A DNA stretch of 64,000 nt from Jiangella asiatica (GTDB lineage: Bacteria; Actinomycetota; Actinomycetes; Jiangellales; Jiangellaceae). The translations under genes and the position numbers were made by a program. The stretch is taken from positions 23,399 to 87,398 of the forward strand of contig NZ_SMKZ01000026.1 in assembly GCF_004349065.1 (NCBI RefSeq), given 5' to 3'. Below the pieces are notes generated by a model. That model ran no database searches. It saw nothing but the letters and a program-made list of their open reading frames with translations, and was not told the origin of the DNA. This document shows positions 42,200 to 50,309 of this stretch, piece by piece; positions within the stretch are counted from its first letter, which is position 1; the number at the start of each line of letters is the position of its first letter.

Positions 42200-43309
42200 T
42201 TACTCCTCCTGGGTCGTGCTGGACGATGGAACAGCGGCGGAGGTGCGCACTCCTCGCCCGGCCAGCACGTCCGCGGTGAGCTGGGCGTGTGGCTCCAGGC
42301 CGGAGAAGTGCCGGACGAGCTCATCGACCATGAACTGGAAGAACCGCCGCCTGGACTGGCCAGTAGCACCGGCCAGATGAGGTGTGAGGAAGACGTTCGG
42401 CAGCGCACGGAGCGGGTGACCGACGGGTATCGGCTCGGGCTCCAGCACGTCGAGGCAGAAGACGTGGCGGTCCTCGGTGGCAACGGCCACCATCTCGTCG
42501 GTGTCAACGACGCCGCCGCGCGACACGTTCACGAACACCGCCCCGGGCCGCATCCGGCGCAGGAGGTCGCCCCGGATCAGGCGGGTGGTCGCCGGTGTCA
42601 GCGGCACCAGGCTGACGACGACGTCGCACGCCGAGAACACCGTCTCCAAGGACCGGGCGAACGACACCCCCATGGCCGGGGCGAGCTGCCGCGGAGCGAA
42701 CGGGTCGTATGCCAGCACGGGACAGCCGAACGGGCGCAACAGCTCGACCAGTCGCCAGCCGATGTTGCCGAACCCGACCAACCCCACCGTGCACGCGTTC
42801 AGTTCGTTGTTGACCAGCCGGTCCGGTTCGGTCCTGGCCGTGGGCTGGACCGCGTTGCCGGCCTGGAGCCGCCGGGCGTAGCGCCAGGTGTCGCGCAGCC
42901 CGAGGATGGCCAGTGCCAGCGCGAACTCTGCGACCGGTCCGGAGGAGCCGTGTGTCGTGTCGACCACCGAGATGCCGCGCCGGCTGGCCGCCTCGACGTC
43001 GATCCGGCCGCCGAAGCGGTCGCCCTCCAGTTCGCCGACGAAGCCCAGCAGGTCCGCCGAGGCCAGGACCGCCTCGGTGACGCACGGTGACCCGTGCGCG
43101 ACCACCAGGGCCGAGGACGACCGGGCGGCGTCGGCCAGTCGTTCCTCCTCGGCCGGGTCCAGCGCCGGAGCAGCCTCGATGGTCGACGGAGCACCGAACT
43201 CCACGAGCCGCACGTCGGCGAGCTGTCGAAGCCGGTCCAGGTCCGCCGGCGCCAACATCTCGTCCCAGCGCCGGGGATCCATCGCGATCGTGACGATCGG
43301 CAATGCCAT
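42200..43309 (-). CDS. D-2-hydroxyacid dehydrogenase, NAD-binding
   Basis: A 369-residue enzyme of the 2-hydroxyacid dehydrogenase superfamily. The Rossmann motif VGLVGFGNIGWRL (near residue 175), VFVNVSRGGVVDTDEM with the substrate Arg, LDVLEPEPIP with Glu and LTPHLAGAT with the catalytic His are all visible. It reduces or oxidises a 2-keto/2-hydroxy acid, fitting catabolism of a sugar acid. It lies just after the ABC permease genes. Confidence 0.88.
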   Translation of the reverse strand: MALPIVTIAMDPRRWDEMLAPADLDRLRQLADVRLVEFGAPSTIEAAPALDPAEEERLADAARSSSALVVAHGSPCVTEAVLASADLLGFVGELEGDRFGGRIDVEAASRRGISVVDTTHGSSGPVAEFALALAILGLRDTWRYARRLQAGNAVQPTARTEPDRLVNNELNACTVGLVGFGNIGWRLVELLRPFGCPVLAYDPFAPRQLAPAMGVSFARSLETVFSACDVVVSLVPLTPATTRLIRGDLLRRMRPGAVFVNVSRGGVVDTDEMVAVATEDRHVFCLDVLEPEPIPVGHPLRALPNVFLTPHLAGATGQSRRRFFQFMVDELVRHFSGLEPHAQLTADVLAGRGVRTSAAVPSSSTTQEE

Positions 43310-43322
43310 GACCGACTCGCCC

Positions 43323-44201
43323 TCACTTCAACCCGGTGGTCGCGATGCCTCGGACGAGATACTTCTGGGCGACGATGAAAAAGCCCAGCACTGGCCCGAG
43401 CGAGAGCACGGCCATCGCGAACAGTGAGCCCCACGCCGATTCTCCGGTGGAGTCGAGGAACGCGTTCAGTCCGAGCGGGACGGTGTACATCGCCGGGTCG
43501 GTCAGGTAGATCAGCGGCGTGAAGAAGTCGTTCCAGGTCCAGATGAACGTGAAGATCGCCGTCGTGGCCAGGGCCGGGCGGATCAACGGCAGGATGATCC
43601 GCAGGAAGATCTGCAGCCGGTTGCAGCCGTCGATGCGCGCGGCCTCGTCCAGGCTCCGCGGCAGACCCCGGATGAACTGCACCATGAGGAAGACGAAGAA
43701 CGCGTCGGTGGCCAGGAACTTCGGGACGACCAGCGGGAAGAACGTGTTCAGCCAGCCGAACTCCTGGAACATGATGTACTGCGGAAGTACCACCACGTGA
43801 TAGGGCAGCATGATGGTCATCAGCATCACCGCGAGCCAGAACTTCTTGAACTTGAAGTCGATCCTGGCGAAGGCATAGGCGGCCAGCGAGCACGAGAGCA
43901 GGTTCCCGACGATGGCGCCGGCGGCCACGATGAACGAGTTGACGAAATAGCGGCCGAAGGTGAACCCGAACGAGTTCCAGCCGTCGGCGTAATGGTCGAT
44001 GATCCACTGCTGCGGCCAGAAGGACGCGGTGCCGAAGATCTGGTCGGCCGGCTTGAACGAGCTGGCCAGCATCCACAGCAATGGGTACAGCATGGCCACG
44101 CTGGCCAGGCACAGGAGCACGGTGACGAGCCACGTGCGGCGCGAACGTCGACGGCCGGTGACAGGTGGCGCCTCGATGGAGGCGCGAAGGCTAGCGGTCA
44201 T
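43323..44201 (-). CDS. Carbohydrate ABC transporter permease (MalG-like)
   Basis: A 292-residue, six-helix permease. The EAA loop (RSLDEAARIDGCNRLQIFLRIILPLIRP) is characteristic of the second permease of carbohydrate importers. It overlaps the first permease gene by 11 bases. It pairs with the solute-binding lipoprotein encoded 5 kb away. Confidence 0.92.
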   Translation of the reverse strand: MTASLRASIEAPPVTGRRRSRRTWLVTVLLCLASVAMLYPLLWMLASSFKPADQIFGTASFWPQQWIIDHYADGWNSFGFTFGRYFVNSFIVAAGAIVGNLLSCSLAAYAFARIDFKFKKFWLAVMLMTIMLPYHVVVLPQYIMFQEFGWLNTFFPLVVPKFLATDAFFVFLMVQFIRGLPRSLDEAARIDGCNRLQIFLRIILPLIRPALATTAIFTFIWTWNDFFTPLIYLTDPAMYTVPLGLNAFLDSTGESAWGSLFAMAVLSLGPVLGFFIVAQKYLVRGIATTGLK

Positions 44202-45138
44202 TGTAGAAGACCCAATACCGGGAGGCGATGAAGTTCACAGCGGTGACCGCCCCGATGACGACCAACAGGATCCAGGCCATAGCCGAGGCCGAGCCCATCC
44301 GGAGGAACTGGAATCCCTCCTGGTAGAGGTACAGCGTGTAGAAGAGCGTCGAGTCGTTCGGTCCCCCGGTCCCGCCGCTGACGACGTAGGCCGAAGTGAA
44401 CGCCTGGAACGCGCCGATCATCTGCAGCACGATGTTGAAGAAGATGATCGGCGACAGCAAGGGCAAGGTGATCGACACGAACTTGCGGACCCGGCCGGCG
44501 CCGTCCACCTCGGCCGCTTCGTACAGTTCGGTCGGGATCTGCCGGAGGCCGGCGAGGAAGATGACCATCGGGGAACCGAACTGCCAGACGAGCAGCAGGA
44601 TCAGCGTCCACAGCGCGGTGTCAGGTGAGCCGATCCAGCTCTGGCCTTCGATGCCGAAGATCCCGAGGACGGCGTTGAACAGGCCGTCACGGCCGAAGAC
44701 CTGCCGCCACAGCAGTGCCACCGCGACGCTGCCGCCGAGCAATGACGGCAGGTAGAAGATGGCCCGGAACACCGAGAGGCCGCGGACTCCGCGGTCGAGC
44801 ACGAGCGCGAGAGCCAGGGCGAACATGAGCTGCAGCGGCACGCCGACCGCGACGTAGATCGCGGTCACCCTGATCGTGTTGAGGAACCGCCGGTTCTCGG
44901 TGAACAGCTCGATGTAGTTCTGCAGGCCCACCCACACCGGCTCGCGGATCAGGCTGTACTCGGTGAACGACAGGTACAGTGAGGCGATCATCGGCCCCAG
45001 CGTGATGACCACGAGGCCGATCAGCCATGGAGCCAGGAACAGGTAGCCGGCTCTGTTCTCGCTGCGGCGTCGCCGCTTGGCACTGGCCTCGCCGGTCACG
45101 GTCTCCGGCGGCCTGATCGCGTACTCCGTTGTACTCAT
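44191..45138 (-). CDS. Carbohydrate ABC transporter permease (MalF/UgpA-like)
   Basis: A 315-residue, six-helix permease. The EAA loop TELYEAAEVDGAGRVRKFVSITLPLLSP and the start region AGYLFLAPWLIGLVVITLGPMIASLYLSF are typical of the first permease of sugar importers. It follows the epimerase gene by 12 bases in one operon. Confidence 0.92.
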   Translation of the reverse strand: MSTTEYAIRPPETVTGEASAKRRRRSENRAGYLFLAPWLIGLVVITLGPMIASLYLSFTEYSLIREPVWVGLQNYIELFTENRRFLNTIRVTAIYVAVGVPLQLMFALALALVLDRGVRGLSVFRAIFYLPSLLGGSVAVALLWRQVFGRDGLFNAVLGIFGIEGQSWIGSPDTALWTLILLLVWQFGSPMVIFLAGLRQIPTELYEAAEVDGAGRVRKFVSITLPLLSPIIFFNIVLQMIGAFQAFTSAYVVSGGTGGPNDSTLFYTLYLYQEGFQFLRMGSASAMAWILLVVIGAVTAVNFIASRYWVFYNDR

Positions 45139-45150
45139 GGCGCCGGGCGC

Positions 45151-45912
45151 TCAGCCGCGGGTGACGTATTGCTGCGACTGCGGCTCCCAGCCGAGCAGCT
45201 GGCGCGCCTTGGTCTGGTTGTGGTGCTGTTCCAGCTCGTCGCCGGAGAGGAAGACGGCGTCGAACCGGCCGTGACCGACCTGCACGACGCGCAGTGCAGC
45301 GATGTAGGCCGCGGCCAGGTCCTCCTCGTCCAGGACGAACTTGGGACCGTCGAAGTCGGCCGGCCGGGCCCGGCGCTCGGCCAGGTAGTCCTCGCGGGTG
45401 CGAGGCACGGTGATGCGCAGCGCGATGATGTTCATGTCGAACCAGCGGGCGAAGTATTCGCAGATCTGCTCGCCGAGCGCCTTGGTCACGCCATAGACGC
45501 TGGGAGTGTCGCGCGGCACGAACTCCTCCTGCCAGTACCACCTCCGGTCCCGGTAGTGGACCGTCATGGTGCTGGTGTGCAGGCCGTGCTTGATGCCCAT
45601 CTCCTGGGCGATGTAGAGCACGAGGTGTAGGCCGAGGGTGTTGACCTCGTAGTTCGACTGGATCAGCTCGATCGTCTGGTAGCTGTCGTCACCGCCCTGC
45701 CGGCCTTGCATCACCAGGTTGATGAACGTGTCACAGCCGGTCAACGCCTTGCGCACCGCGTCGGGGTCACTGATCGAGCCTTGGTGGTACTCAACGCCCT
45801 CCGCGGTCGGCTGGTTGACGTCCAGGACGCGGAGCTCGTGACCCTCCTTGATCAGGTACGGCGCGAGGAACGTCCCCACCATTCCGGAACCACCGACGAG
45901 CAAGATCTTCAT
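45151..45912 (-). CDS. NAD-dependent epimerase/dehydratase family protein
   Basis: A 253-residue extended SDR. The cofactor loop GGSGMVGTFLAPYL is at residues 8-21, and the catalytic YGVTKALGEQ supplies Tyr and Lys. It likely oxidises or epimerises a sugar or sugar acid, as with uronate dehydrogenases of similar size. It is the first gene of the reverse-strand operon that continues through the permeases, downstream of the second 36-bp site. Confidence 0.85.
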   Translation of the reverse strand: MKILLVGGSGMVGTFLAPYLIKEGHELRVLDVNQPTAEGVEYHQGSISDPDAVRKALTGCDTFINLVMQGRQGGDDSYQTIELIQSNYEVNTLGLHLVLYIAQEMGIKHGLHTSTMTVHYRDRRWYWQEEFVPRDTPSVYGVTKALGEQICEYFARWFDMNIIALRITVPRTREDYLAERRARPADFDGPKFVLDEEDLAAAYIAALRVVQVGHGRFDAVFLSGDELEQHHNQTKARQLLGWEPQSQQYVTRG

Positions 45913-46142
45913 TGATGTCGTCCTTTCGTTCGGGTGTACCGCGACGCCGTCCAGCGGCGGTCATCGATGACGAAGGTCGCCGTCCTCAACGCCGCTCAGC
46001 GATCGCGTCGGGGGGCGAGCGCGCAGCCGTCTGGTCACGGCGCCCTGACGAACACGCCTGAGGGCACGGCATGAGCGGGACTCACCGTGGCATCTGGCGG
46101 CGCCCACGGCCGTGACGCGATTCTTTGCCTAGAACGCGAGGA
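45913..46142. other. Gap upstream of the epimerase operon
   Basis: No coding frame or RNA gene was seen here. It should hold the promoter of the epimerase-permease operon; CAT at 45912 is preceded on the reverse strand by AAGGAC-type purines. The regulatory site follows at 46143. Confidence 0.4.
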
Positions 46143-46178
46143 TGTCAAGCATATGAATCAAAATCAACTATATGGAGC
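46143..46178. promoter_or_regulatory. Site 2 of the shared 36-bp operator (epimerase operon)
   Basis: Begins TGTCAAGCATATGAATCA and continues AT-rich, matching site 1 best over its first 22 positions (TGTCAA, AT, TGAAT, ATC). It lies upstream of the epimerase operon and just past the end of the ornithine-cyclodeaminase-like gene. The second half matches poorly or with a 2-base shift. Confidence 0.55.
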
Positions 46179-46219
46179 AAAGTGGCGCGGGTGACACACC
46201 CGCGCCACGTCCGCCGTGC

Positions 46220-47179
46220 TCACTCCAGAGGCGTGCCGCGGCCCTTGTCCTTGGCGGCCTTGTACAGGTGGTGGGCGACGGCCAGGTCGGCCAGAGCGAT
46301 GCCCTGCCACTCGAAGACAGTGATGTCGTCGGCGGCCGTTCTCCCGGGCACCACGCCGGAGACGACGTCGGCGAGCGTCCGGACGCGATCCCACGAGATA
46401 AGGCCACGGTCAGCGGCGCGCATGAGCTCGCCGCACTCCAGGCGTGCCTGATCCACGTCGTCGACGACGACCGTCGCGGCCCGGCCGAGGAGCTCTGGGG
46501 GAACCTCGGTGTTCATCCAGGTGTTGTTGCCGGCCGCGACGAGGTGGCTCCCCGGGGGTACGTCGGCCGCGTCGAGCACCGGTGTCGGGGAGTTCGTGAT
46601 GGTGACGATCACCCTCGCTCCCGAACAGGCTTCGGCCGGTGACCCGACCGGGACGACGTCGATTCCCAGCTCGTCGGACATCTGCCGGGCGAACGCCTCG
46701 CGACGCTCCGAGCTCGGTGAGAAGACGTTGACACGGTCGGCGCCGGTGGCCGCGACGATCCCACGAACCTGCGCCGCAGCCTGGAAGCCCGCACCGATCA
46801 CCCCGATCGGGCCGTTACCGTCGTTCGCCAGGTAGCGCGCGGACAGTCCGGACACGCCGCCGGTCCGTAGCCCGCTGATCCGGCCGGCCGCCAGCACCGC
46901 GAGCAGGCCGCTCCCATCGGCGGCGTGCAGGAACATGTGCATCGGTGCGCCCTGCGCCGACACCGTGTAGACCTTGGCGCCGACGACACCCTCACTGGCC
47001 CACCCGGCCGACATGAGGTTGTACGTGGACTGGCCGAGCGGGATTCGGGTGCGCGGACGGTTGACGGTCTCTCCGGCGGCCGTCGCTCGGAAAGCCCTGT
47101 CGAGGACGTCGATCGCCCCCCGGGCGTCGAGGAGGTCGGCGACATCGGCCTCGCTGAGATAGATCGGCAAGATGCTCAC
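46220..47179 (-). CDS. Ornithine cyclodeaminase/mu-crystallin family protein
   Basis: A 319-residue protein. The NAD-binding loop GVIGAGFQAAAQVRGI (about 127-142) and an N-terminal barrel with Arg/Lys residues (SGLRTGGVSGLSARY) fit the OCD/mu-crystallin family, whose members include ornithine cyclodeaminase, alanine dehydrogenase and ketimine reductases. Which reaction applies is not clear. GTG 47179 overlaps the next upstream gene's stop by 4 bases. Confidence 0.85.
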   Translation of the reverse strand: MSILPIYLSEADVADLLDARGAIDVLDRAFRATAAGETVNRPRTRIPLGQSTYNLMSAGWASEGVVGAKVYTVSAQGAPMHMFLHAADGSGLLAVLAAGRISGLRTGGVSGLSARYLANDGNGPIGVIGAGFQAAAQVRGIVAATGADRVNVFSPSSERREAFARQMSDELGIDVVPVGSPAEACSGARVIVTITNSPTPVLDAADVPPGSHLVAAGNNTWMNTEVPPELLGRAATVVVDDVDQARLECGELMRAADRGLISWDRVRTLADVVSGVVPGRTAADDITVFEWQGIALADLAVAHHLYKAAKDKGRGTPLE

Positions 47180-47493
47180 GGCTCGCTGATCTCCTCGTAC
47201 ATCGTCGTGTGGTAGGCGCTGGCGTTGGTGGGATAGATGAGGTCGAACACGACCGAGCGGCAGTCCGGGATCTTGGGCACCGTGTGGCGTGTCTCGTCCC
47301 ATTCGGTGAAGCTGTTCCAGCGCTGCACCGTGACCATCGCGTTGTGCGGGCCGTCGAACGGCTTCCAGAGTTCGAAGCCGGGCAGCCCTCGTTCGCGCCA
47401 TACCTCGTCCTGCTTTTTGAGTGCGGCCTTCAGGTCGGCGCCGGCGCCGACCTTGGGGACATAGAGGTTGTGCAGGATCAGGCGGTTCGCCAT
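47176..47493 (-). CDS. Small ferredoxin-fold (Dabb/NIPSNAP-like) protein
   Basis: A 105-residue protein (MANRLILHNLYVPKVGAGADLKAALKKQDEVW...) with the pattern of a dimeric alpha/beta-barrel protein such as NIPSNAP or ABM, with VTVQRWNSFTEWDE. The precise family is uncertain. The second ATG (47493) is preferred because GAGGT precedes it; the first is at 47505. Lies between the enolase-superfamily and OCD genes in one operon. Confidence 0.6.
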   Translation of the reverse strand: MANRLILHNLYVPKVGAGADLKAALKKQDEVWRERGLPGFELWKPFDGPHNAMVTVQRWNSFTEWDETRHTVPKIPDCRSVVFDLIYPTNASAYHTTMYEEISEP

Positions 47494-47546
47494 GGTGTAC
47501 CTCATCTCTCGGCGGAAAGGCGCCCCGGCGACAGGACGCCTGCGGG

Positions 47547-48695
47547 CTAGACGGACGTGGCGACGGAGCCGTCGTCACGCAGCAGTCCTGCCCAGGTCAG
47601 GGGTCGTTCCTCGGCCGGCATCACCTCGGCATGGCCGGCTGTGATCTCGATGCCCAGGCCTGGCGACTCAGGTGGCAGGAGATGCCCGCCATCGCGCCGA
47701 GCCGCCGAGGAGACCACAGCGATCTCTGCCGGGTCTTCGTCGGACGTCACGTATTCCATGGTCAGGAGGTTGGACGTGCTCACGGCGACATGCAGGGTGG
47801 CCGCGGTGATGCCCGGCCCGAGGAAGTTGTGCGGTGAGAGCAGGCAATGATGGGCCTCGGCGAGCGCGGCGATCTTCCTGGTGTGACTGATCCCGCCGGC
47901 CAGGCCGACATCCGGCCGCAGAACCAGCGCGACATCGCGGTCGAGCAGCTGGCGGAACTCCCAGATGGAGGTGAGCCGCTCGCCCACCGCCAGCGGGACG
48001 CCGACCCGGCGGCCCAGGTCTGCCTGCACGTCGATGGAGTCGATCTGAAGCGGATCCTCCACGTAGAGCGGACGGAAACCGGAGAGTGCATGAACGGCGT
48101 CGACGGCGGCGGCGGGGTCGAGCTTGCGATGAAGATCGAAGATGATGTCGACGTCAGGGCCGGCAGCCGAGCGACCCGCCTCGGCCATGGTCTGGAGGCC
48201 CTCGATCATGCGTGGCCGGGACATCCGGGTGTATTCGTCGGGAAGCGGGTCGTACTTGACGGCGGTGAAGCCGTCGTCCACGAGTTGCTTGACTCGTGCG
48301 GCGATCTCGTCGGGTCCGTCGCCGCGCGCGATGGCGTGCAAGCGCACCCGGTCGCGGGCTCGACCGCCCAGCAGCCGCCACACCGGAACCGAGAGGCTCT
48401 TGCCCGCGATGTCCCAGAGCGCGCAGTCGACGGCGGCCATCGCCGCGCTGAGCAGATTGCCGCGGAACGGCAGCGCCCGGTTCATCGCCGCCCACAGGTG
48501 CTCGATCCGCGACGGATCCTGGCCACGCAGCAGCGGGCTGAGACGGTGCAGGATCTGCGCAACGGCCGCGGGATGGCCCCAGCCTCCGGACTGGCCGATG
48601 CCGACGAGTCCGGTGTCGGTGCCGATCTCGACCCAGCAGTTCGTGCCGACGCGCGGGGAGCCGATCATCACGACACGAACAGAGTCGATCTTCAC
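47547..48695 (-). CDS. Enolase-superfamily acid-sugar dehydratase/mandelate racemase-like protein
   Basis: A 382-residue protein with N-terminal capping domain and barrel. Metal ligands appear as D187 (IIFDLHRKL), E213 (YVEDPLQ) and E239 (AVGERLT); H189 in a DxH motif and H289 (SPHNFLG) are candidate acid/base residues. The DxH arrangement resembles mannonate/galactonate-type acid-sugar dehydratases more than mandelate racemase. It probably dehydrates a sugar acid to a 2-keto-3-deoxy acid, the type of product later enzymes in the cluster could use. GTG 48695 follows AAGGGG; 48701 is an alternative. Confidence 0.85.
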   Translation of the reverse strand: MKIDSVRVVMIGSPRVGTNCWVEIGTDTGLVGIGQSGGWGHPAAVAQILHRLSPLLRGQDPSRIEHLWAAMNRALPFRGNLLSAAMAAVDCALWDIAGKSLSVPVWRLLGGRARDRVRLHAIARGDGPDEIAARVKQLVDDGFTAVKYDPLPDEYTRMSRPRMIEGLQTMAEAGRSAAGPDVDIIFDLHRKLDPAAAVDAVHALSGFRPLYVEDPLQIDSIDVQADLGRRVGVPLAVGERLTSIWEFRQLLDRDVALVLRPDVGLAGGISHTRKIAALAEAHHCLLSPHNFLGPGITAATLHVAVSTSNLLTMEYVTSDEDPAEIAVVSSAARRDGGHLLPPESPGLGIEITAGHAEVMPAEERPLTWAGLLRDDGSVATSV

Positions 48696-48710
48696 GGGCA
48701 CCCCTTCGTA

Positions 48711-48746
48711 AGTCCGCTATTTGAATAGCATTACATACTATTGATC
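48711..48746. promoter_or_regulatory. Site 3 of the shared 36-bp operator (enolase-like/IclR intergenic region)
   Basis: Contains GCTATTTGAATAGCATT then CTATTGATC. Aligned ungapped to site 1 it shares 23 of 36 bases, including both half-sites. CATATGAAAAGATATT at 48785-48800 is a looser second copy. Lying between the divergent enolase-like and IclR genes, it would allow the regulator to control both. Confidence 0.65.
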
Positions 48747-48787
48747 TGGCGAGCAAGGGTTCTCGAGGTAGGAGGGTTCGACATCAT

Positions 48788-48832
48788 ATGAAAAGATATT
48801 GGCTATCTGGGATGATGTGGCCGTCGCGATGA
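48788..48832 (+). CDS. 14-residue upstream ORF coupled to the IclR gene
   Basis: TAGGAGGG (48769-48776) precedes ATG 48788, which opens MKRYWLSGMMWPSR and stops at TGA 48830-48832. The stop overlaps the IclR ATG (48829-48831) as ATGA. The IclR start has no Shine-Dalgarno site of its own, so ribosomes probably reach it through this ORF. The gap from the site to the ATG is slightly long (11 bases). Confidence 0.5.
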   Translation: MKRYWLSGMMWPSR

Positions 48833-49611
48833 CGCCGATCACCCGTTCCGAGAAGGGAAGGACCTTGCCTCCGACGACCTTGCAGTCAGTGCGCCGGGCA
48901 CTGGCCGTGCTCGAAGTCATCGCCTACTCGTCCCCACCGACAGCCAAGGACGTCGCCGTCGCCTGTGACCTGGAGCTCGCGACCACGTATCACCTGCTGA
49001 ACACGTTGATCGAGGCGGGCTATGTGGAGAAGGACGATCGGAGGCTGTTCCCCACCGGCCGCCTGGTCGAACTGGGCGCCGCCGTCGAGCGGCGCCTGCG
49101 GCCCGACCCAGCGCTGATCGCGGCCATGGAGCGCCTCACCTCGGTGACCGGTGAGACCACCTATCTCAGCGAATGGCTGCGCGGCGACGTCGTCGCCGTC
49201 GGCTCGATGGAGGGTACCAATCCGGTCCGAGTCGGGATCGTGCCAACCGGAGAGCGCGGCTTCGCCCACGCCCGCGCCTCGGGCAAGGTGCTGCTCGCTT
49301 TCGGGCCGCCGGAACGACTCGAGGTCGTGCTCAAGCGCGGCTCGCTGCGGGCCAGGACGGCCAACACCATCACCCGGGTGGCCCGGCTCGAGGCCGAGAT
49401 CGAGCAGGTGCATCGGCAGGGGTACGCCGTCGACCGAGCCGAGTACATCGAGGGAGTCTGCTGCATCGCGGCTCCGATCTCCGAGAGCACTGGGTTCTCC
49501 CGCTACTGCCTCGCCGTCCTCGTGCCGGCCACGAGGTTCGCCGATGAAGAGACGATGTTGATCGAGGCGGTCACCACCGCGGCCGCTCACGTCCGAGTCC
49601 GGCCGAGCTGA
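48829..49611 (+). CDS. IclR-family transcription regulator
   Basis: A 260-residue regulator. The N-terminal winged helix (LQSVRRALAVLEVIAYSSPPTAKDVAVACDLELATTYHLLNTL cut for naming) and the C-terminal effector domain (FAHARASGKVLLAF, GVCCIAAPI) follow the IclR plan. It most likely senses the pathway substrate or an intermediate and binds the related 36-bp sites at three promoters of the cluster. ATG 48829 overlaps the stop of the 14-codon ORF. Confidence 0.88.
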   Translation: MTPITRSEKGRTLPPTTLQSVRRALAVLEVIAYSSPPTAKDVAVACDLELATTYHLLNTLIEAGYVEKDDRRLFPTGRLVELGAAVERRLRPDPALIAAMERLTSVTGETTYLSEWLRGDVVAVGSMEGTNPVRVGIVPTGERGFAHARASGKVLLAFGPPERLEVVLKRGSLRARTANTITRVARLEAEIEQVHRQGYAVDRAEYIEGVCCIAAPISESTGFSRYCLAVLVPATRFADEETMLIEAVTTAAAHVRVRPS

Positions 49612-49635
49612 CCGGCTCGAAGGCGGATGCCAGAG

Positions 49636-49671
49636 CCTGCCGCGCCGCCGTGGCGACGTCGGCGCGGCAGG
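49636..49671 (+). terminator. Hairpin after the IclR gene
   Basis: CCTGCCGCGCC (49636-49646) pairs perfectly with GGCGCGGCAGG (49661-49671) over a 14-base loop. It is placed 24 bases after the IclR stop and followed by GTTCTG, so a terminator without a strong U-tract is likely. Confidence 0.55.
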
Positions 49672-49685
49672 TTCTGCGAACCTTT
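49667..49685. promoter_or_regulatory. IdeR/DmdR-type iron box upstream of ferritin
   Basis: AGGTTC-TGC-GAACCT is a perfect 15-bp dyad inside a 19-bp window that matches the IdeR consensus (TTAGGTTAGSCTAACCTAA) at the key AGGTT and AACCT halves and the central GC. It lies 57 bases before the ferritin start. In mycobacteria iron-loaded IdeR activates bfrB from such boxes, so iron-dependent ferritin induction is expected. Confidence 0.65.
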
Positions 49686-49742
49686 GCAAGGATAGGCACG
49701 ACTTCGTGGAAATGTACTCTGAGCTGCGTTAACGTCGGGCAC

Positions 49743-50246
49743 ATGAAGCTCAACGACACCCTTGCCAAGGCCTTCTCCGAACAGATCACCCTGGAGATCG
49801 AGTCGTCGGTCGCCTATCTCCAGCTGGCCATCGCGCTCGAGGACGCCAACCTTCCCGGCATGGCGTCGTGGATGCGCATCCAGTCCGGCGAGGAGCGGGA
49901 TCACGCCGCCAAGTTCATCCAGCACGTCACCGACCGTGGCAACCGCCCGCAGATCGGCGACATCCCCGCGCCGGCTGATCCCGGCCCCACCGTGGTCGCC
50001 GCGTTCGAGGCGTCCCTGGCGCACGAGCGGAACGTGTCCGACTCCATCCGCGCGCTCTACCGGCTGGCGCTGGCCGAGGGCGACATCGACAGCCTCCCGC
50101 TGCTCAGCTGGTTCATCGAGGAGCAGATCGAGGAGGAGTCCACGGTGTCGGAGATCCTCGGCCGGCTGCACCTCATCGGCGAGGACGGCCCCGGCCTGCT
50201 GCGGCTGGACGGCGAGCTCGGCGCACGCGTCCCGGGCACGGAGTAG
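49743..50246 (+). CDS. Ferritin (BfrB-like)
   Basis: A 167-residue four-helix protein. Ferroxidase ligands are visible: E18 in TLEIESSVAYLQL and E51 with H54 in GEERDHAAKF, with later Glu in LAHERNVSD and Gln in FIEEQIEEE. It stores iron in a 24-mer shell. The heme-binding Met of bacterioferritins is not evident, consistent with a non-heme ferritin like mycobacterial BfrB. An IdeR-like box is upstream. Confidence 0.92.
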   Translation: MKLNDTLAKAFSEQITLEIESSVAYLQLAIALEDANLPGMASWMRIQSGEERDHAAKFIQHVTDRGNRPQIGDIPAPADPGPTVVAAFEASLAHERNVSDSIRALYRLALAEGDIDSLPLLSWFIEEQIEEESTVSEILGRLHLIGEDGPGLLRLDGELGARVPGTE

Positions 50247-50309
50247 TTCAGCCGGACACGACACCGCCCCGGTCGCCGAGCATGCGGCCGGGGCGGCGTC
50301 GCGTCGGAC

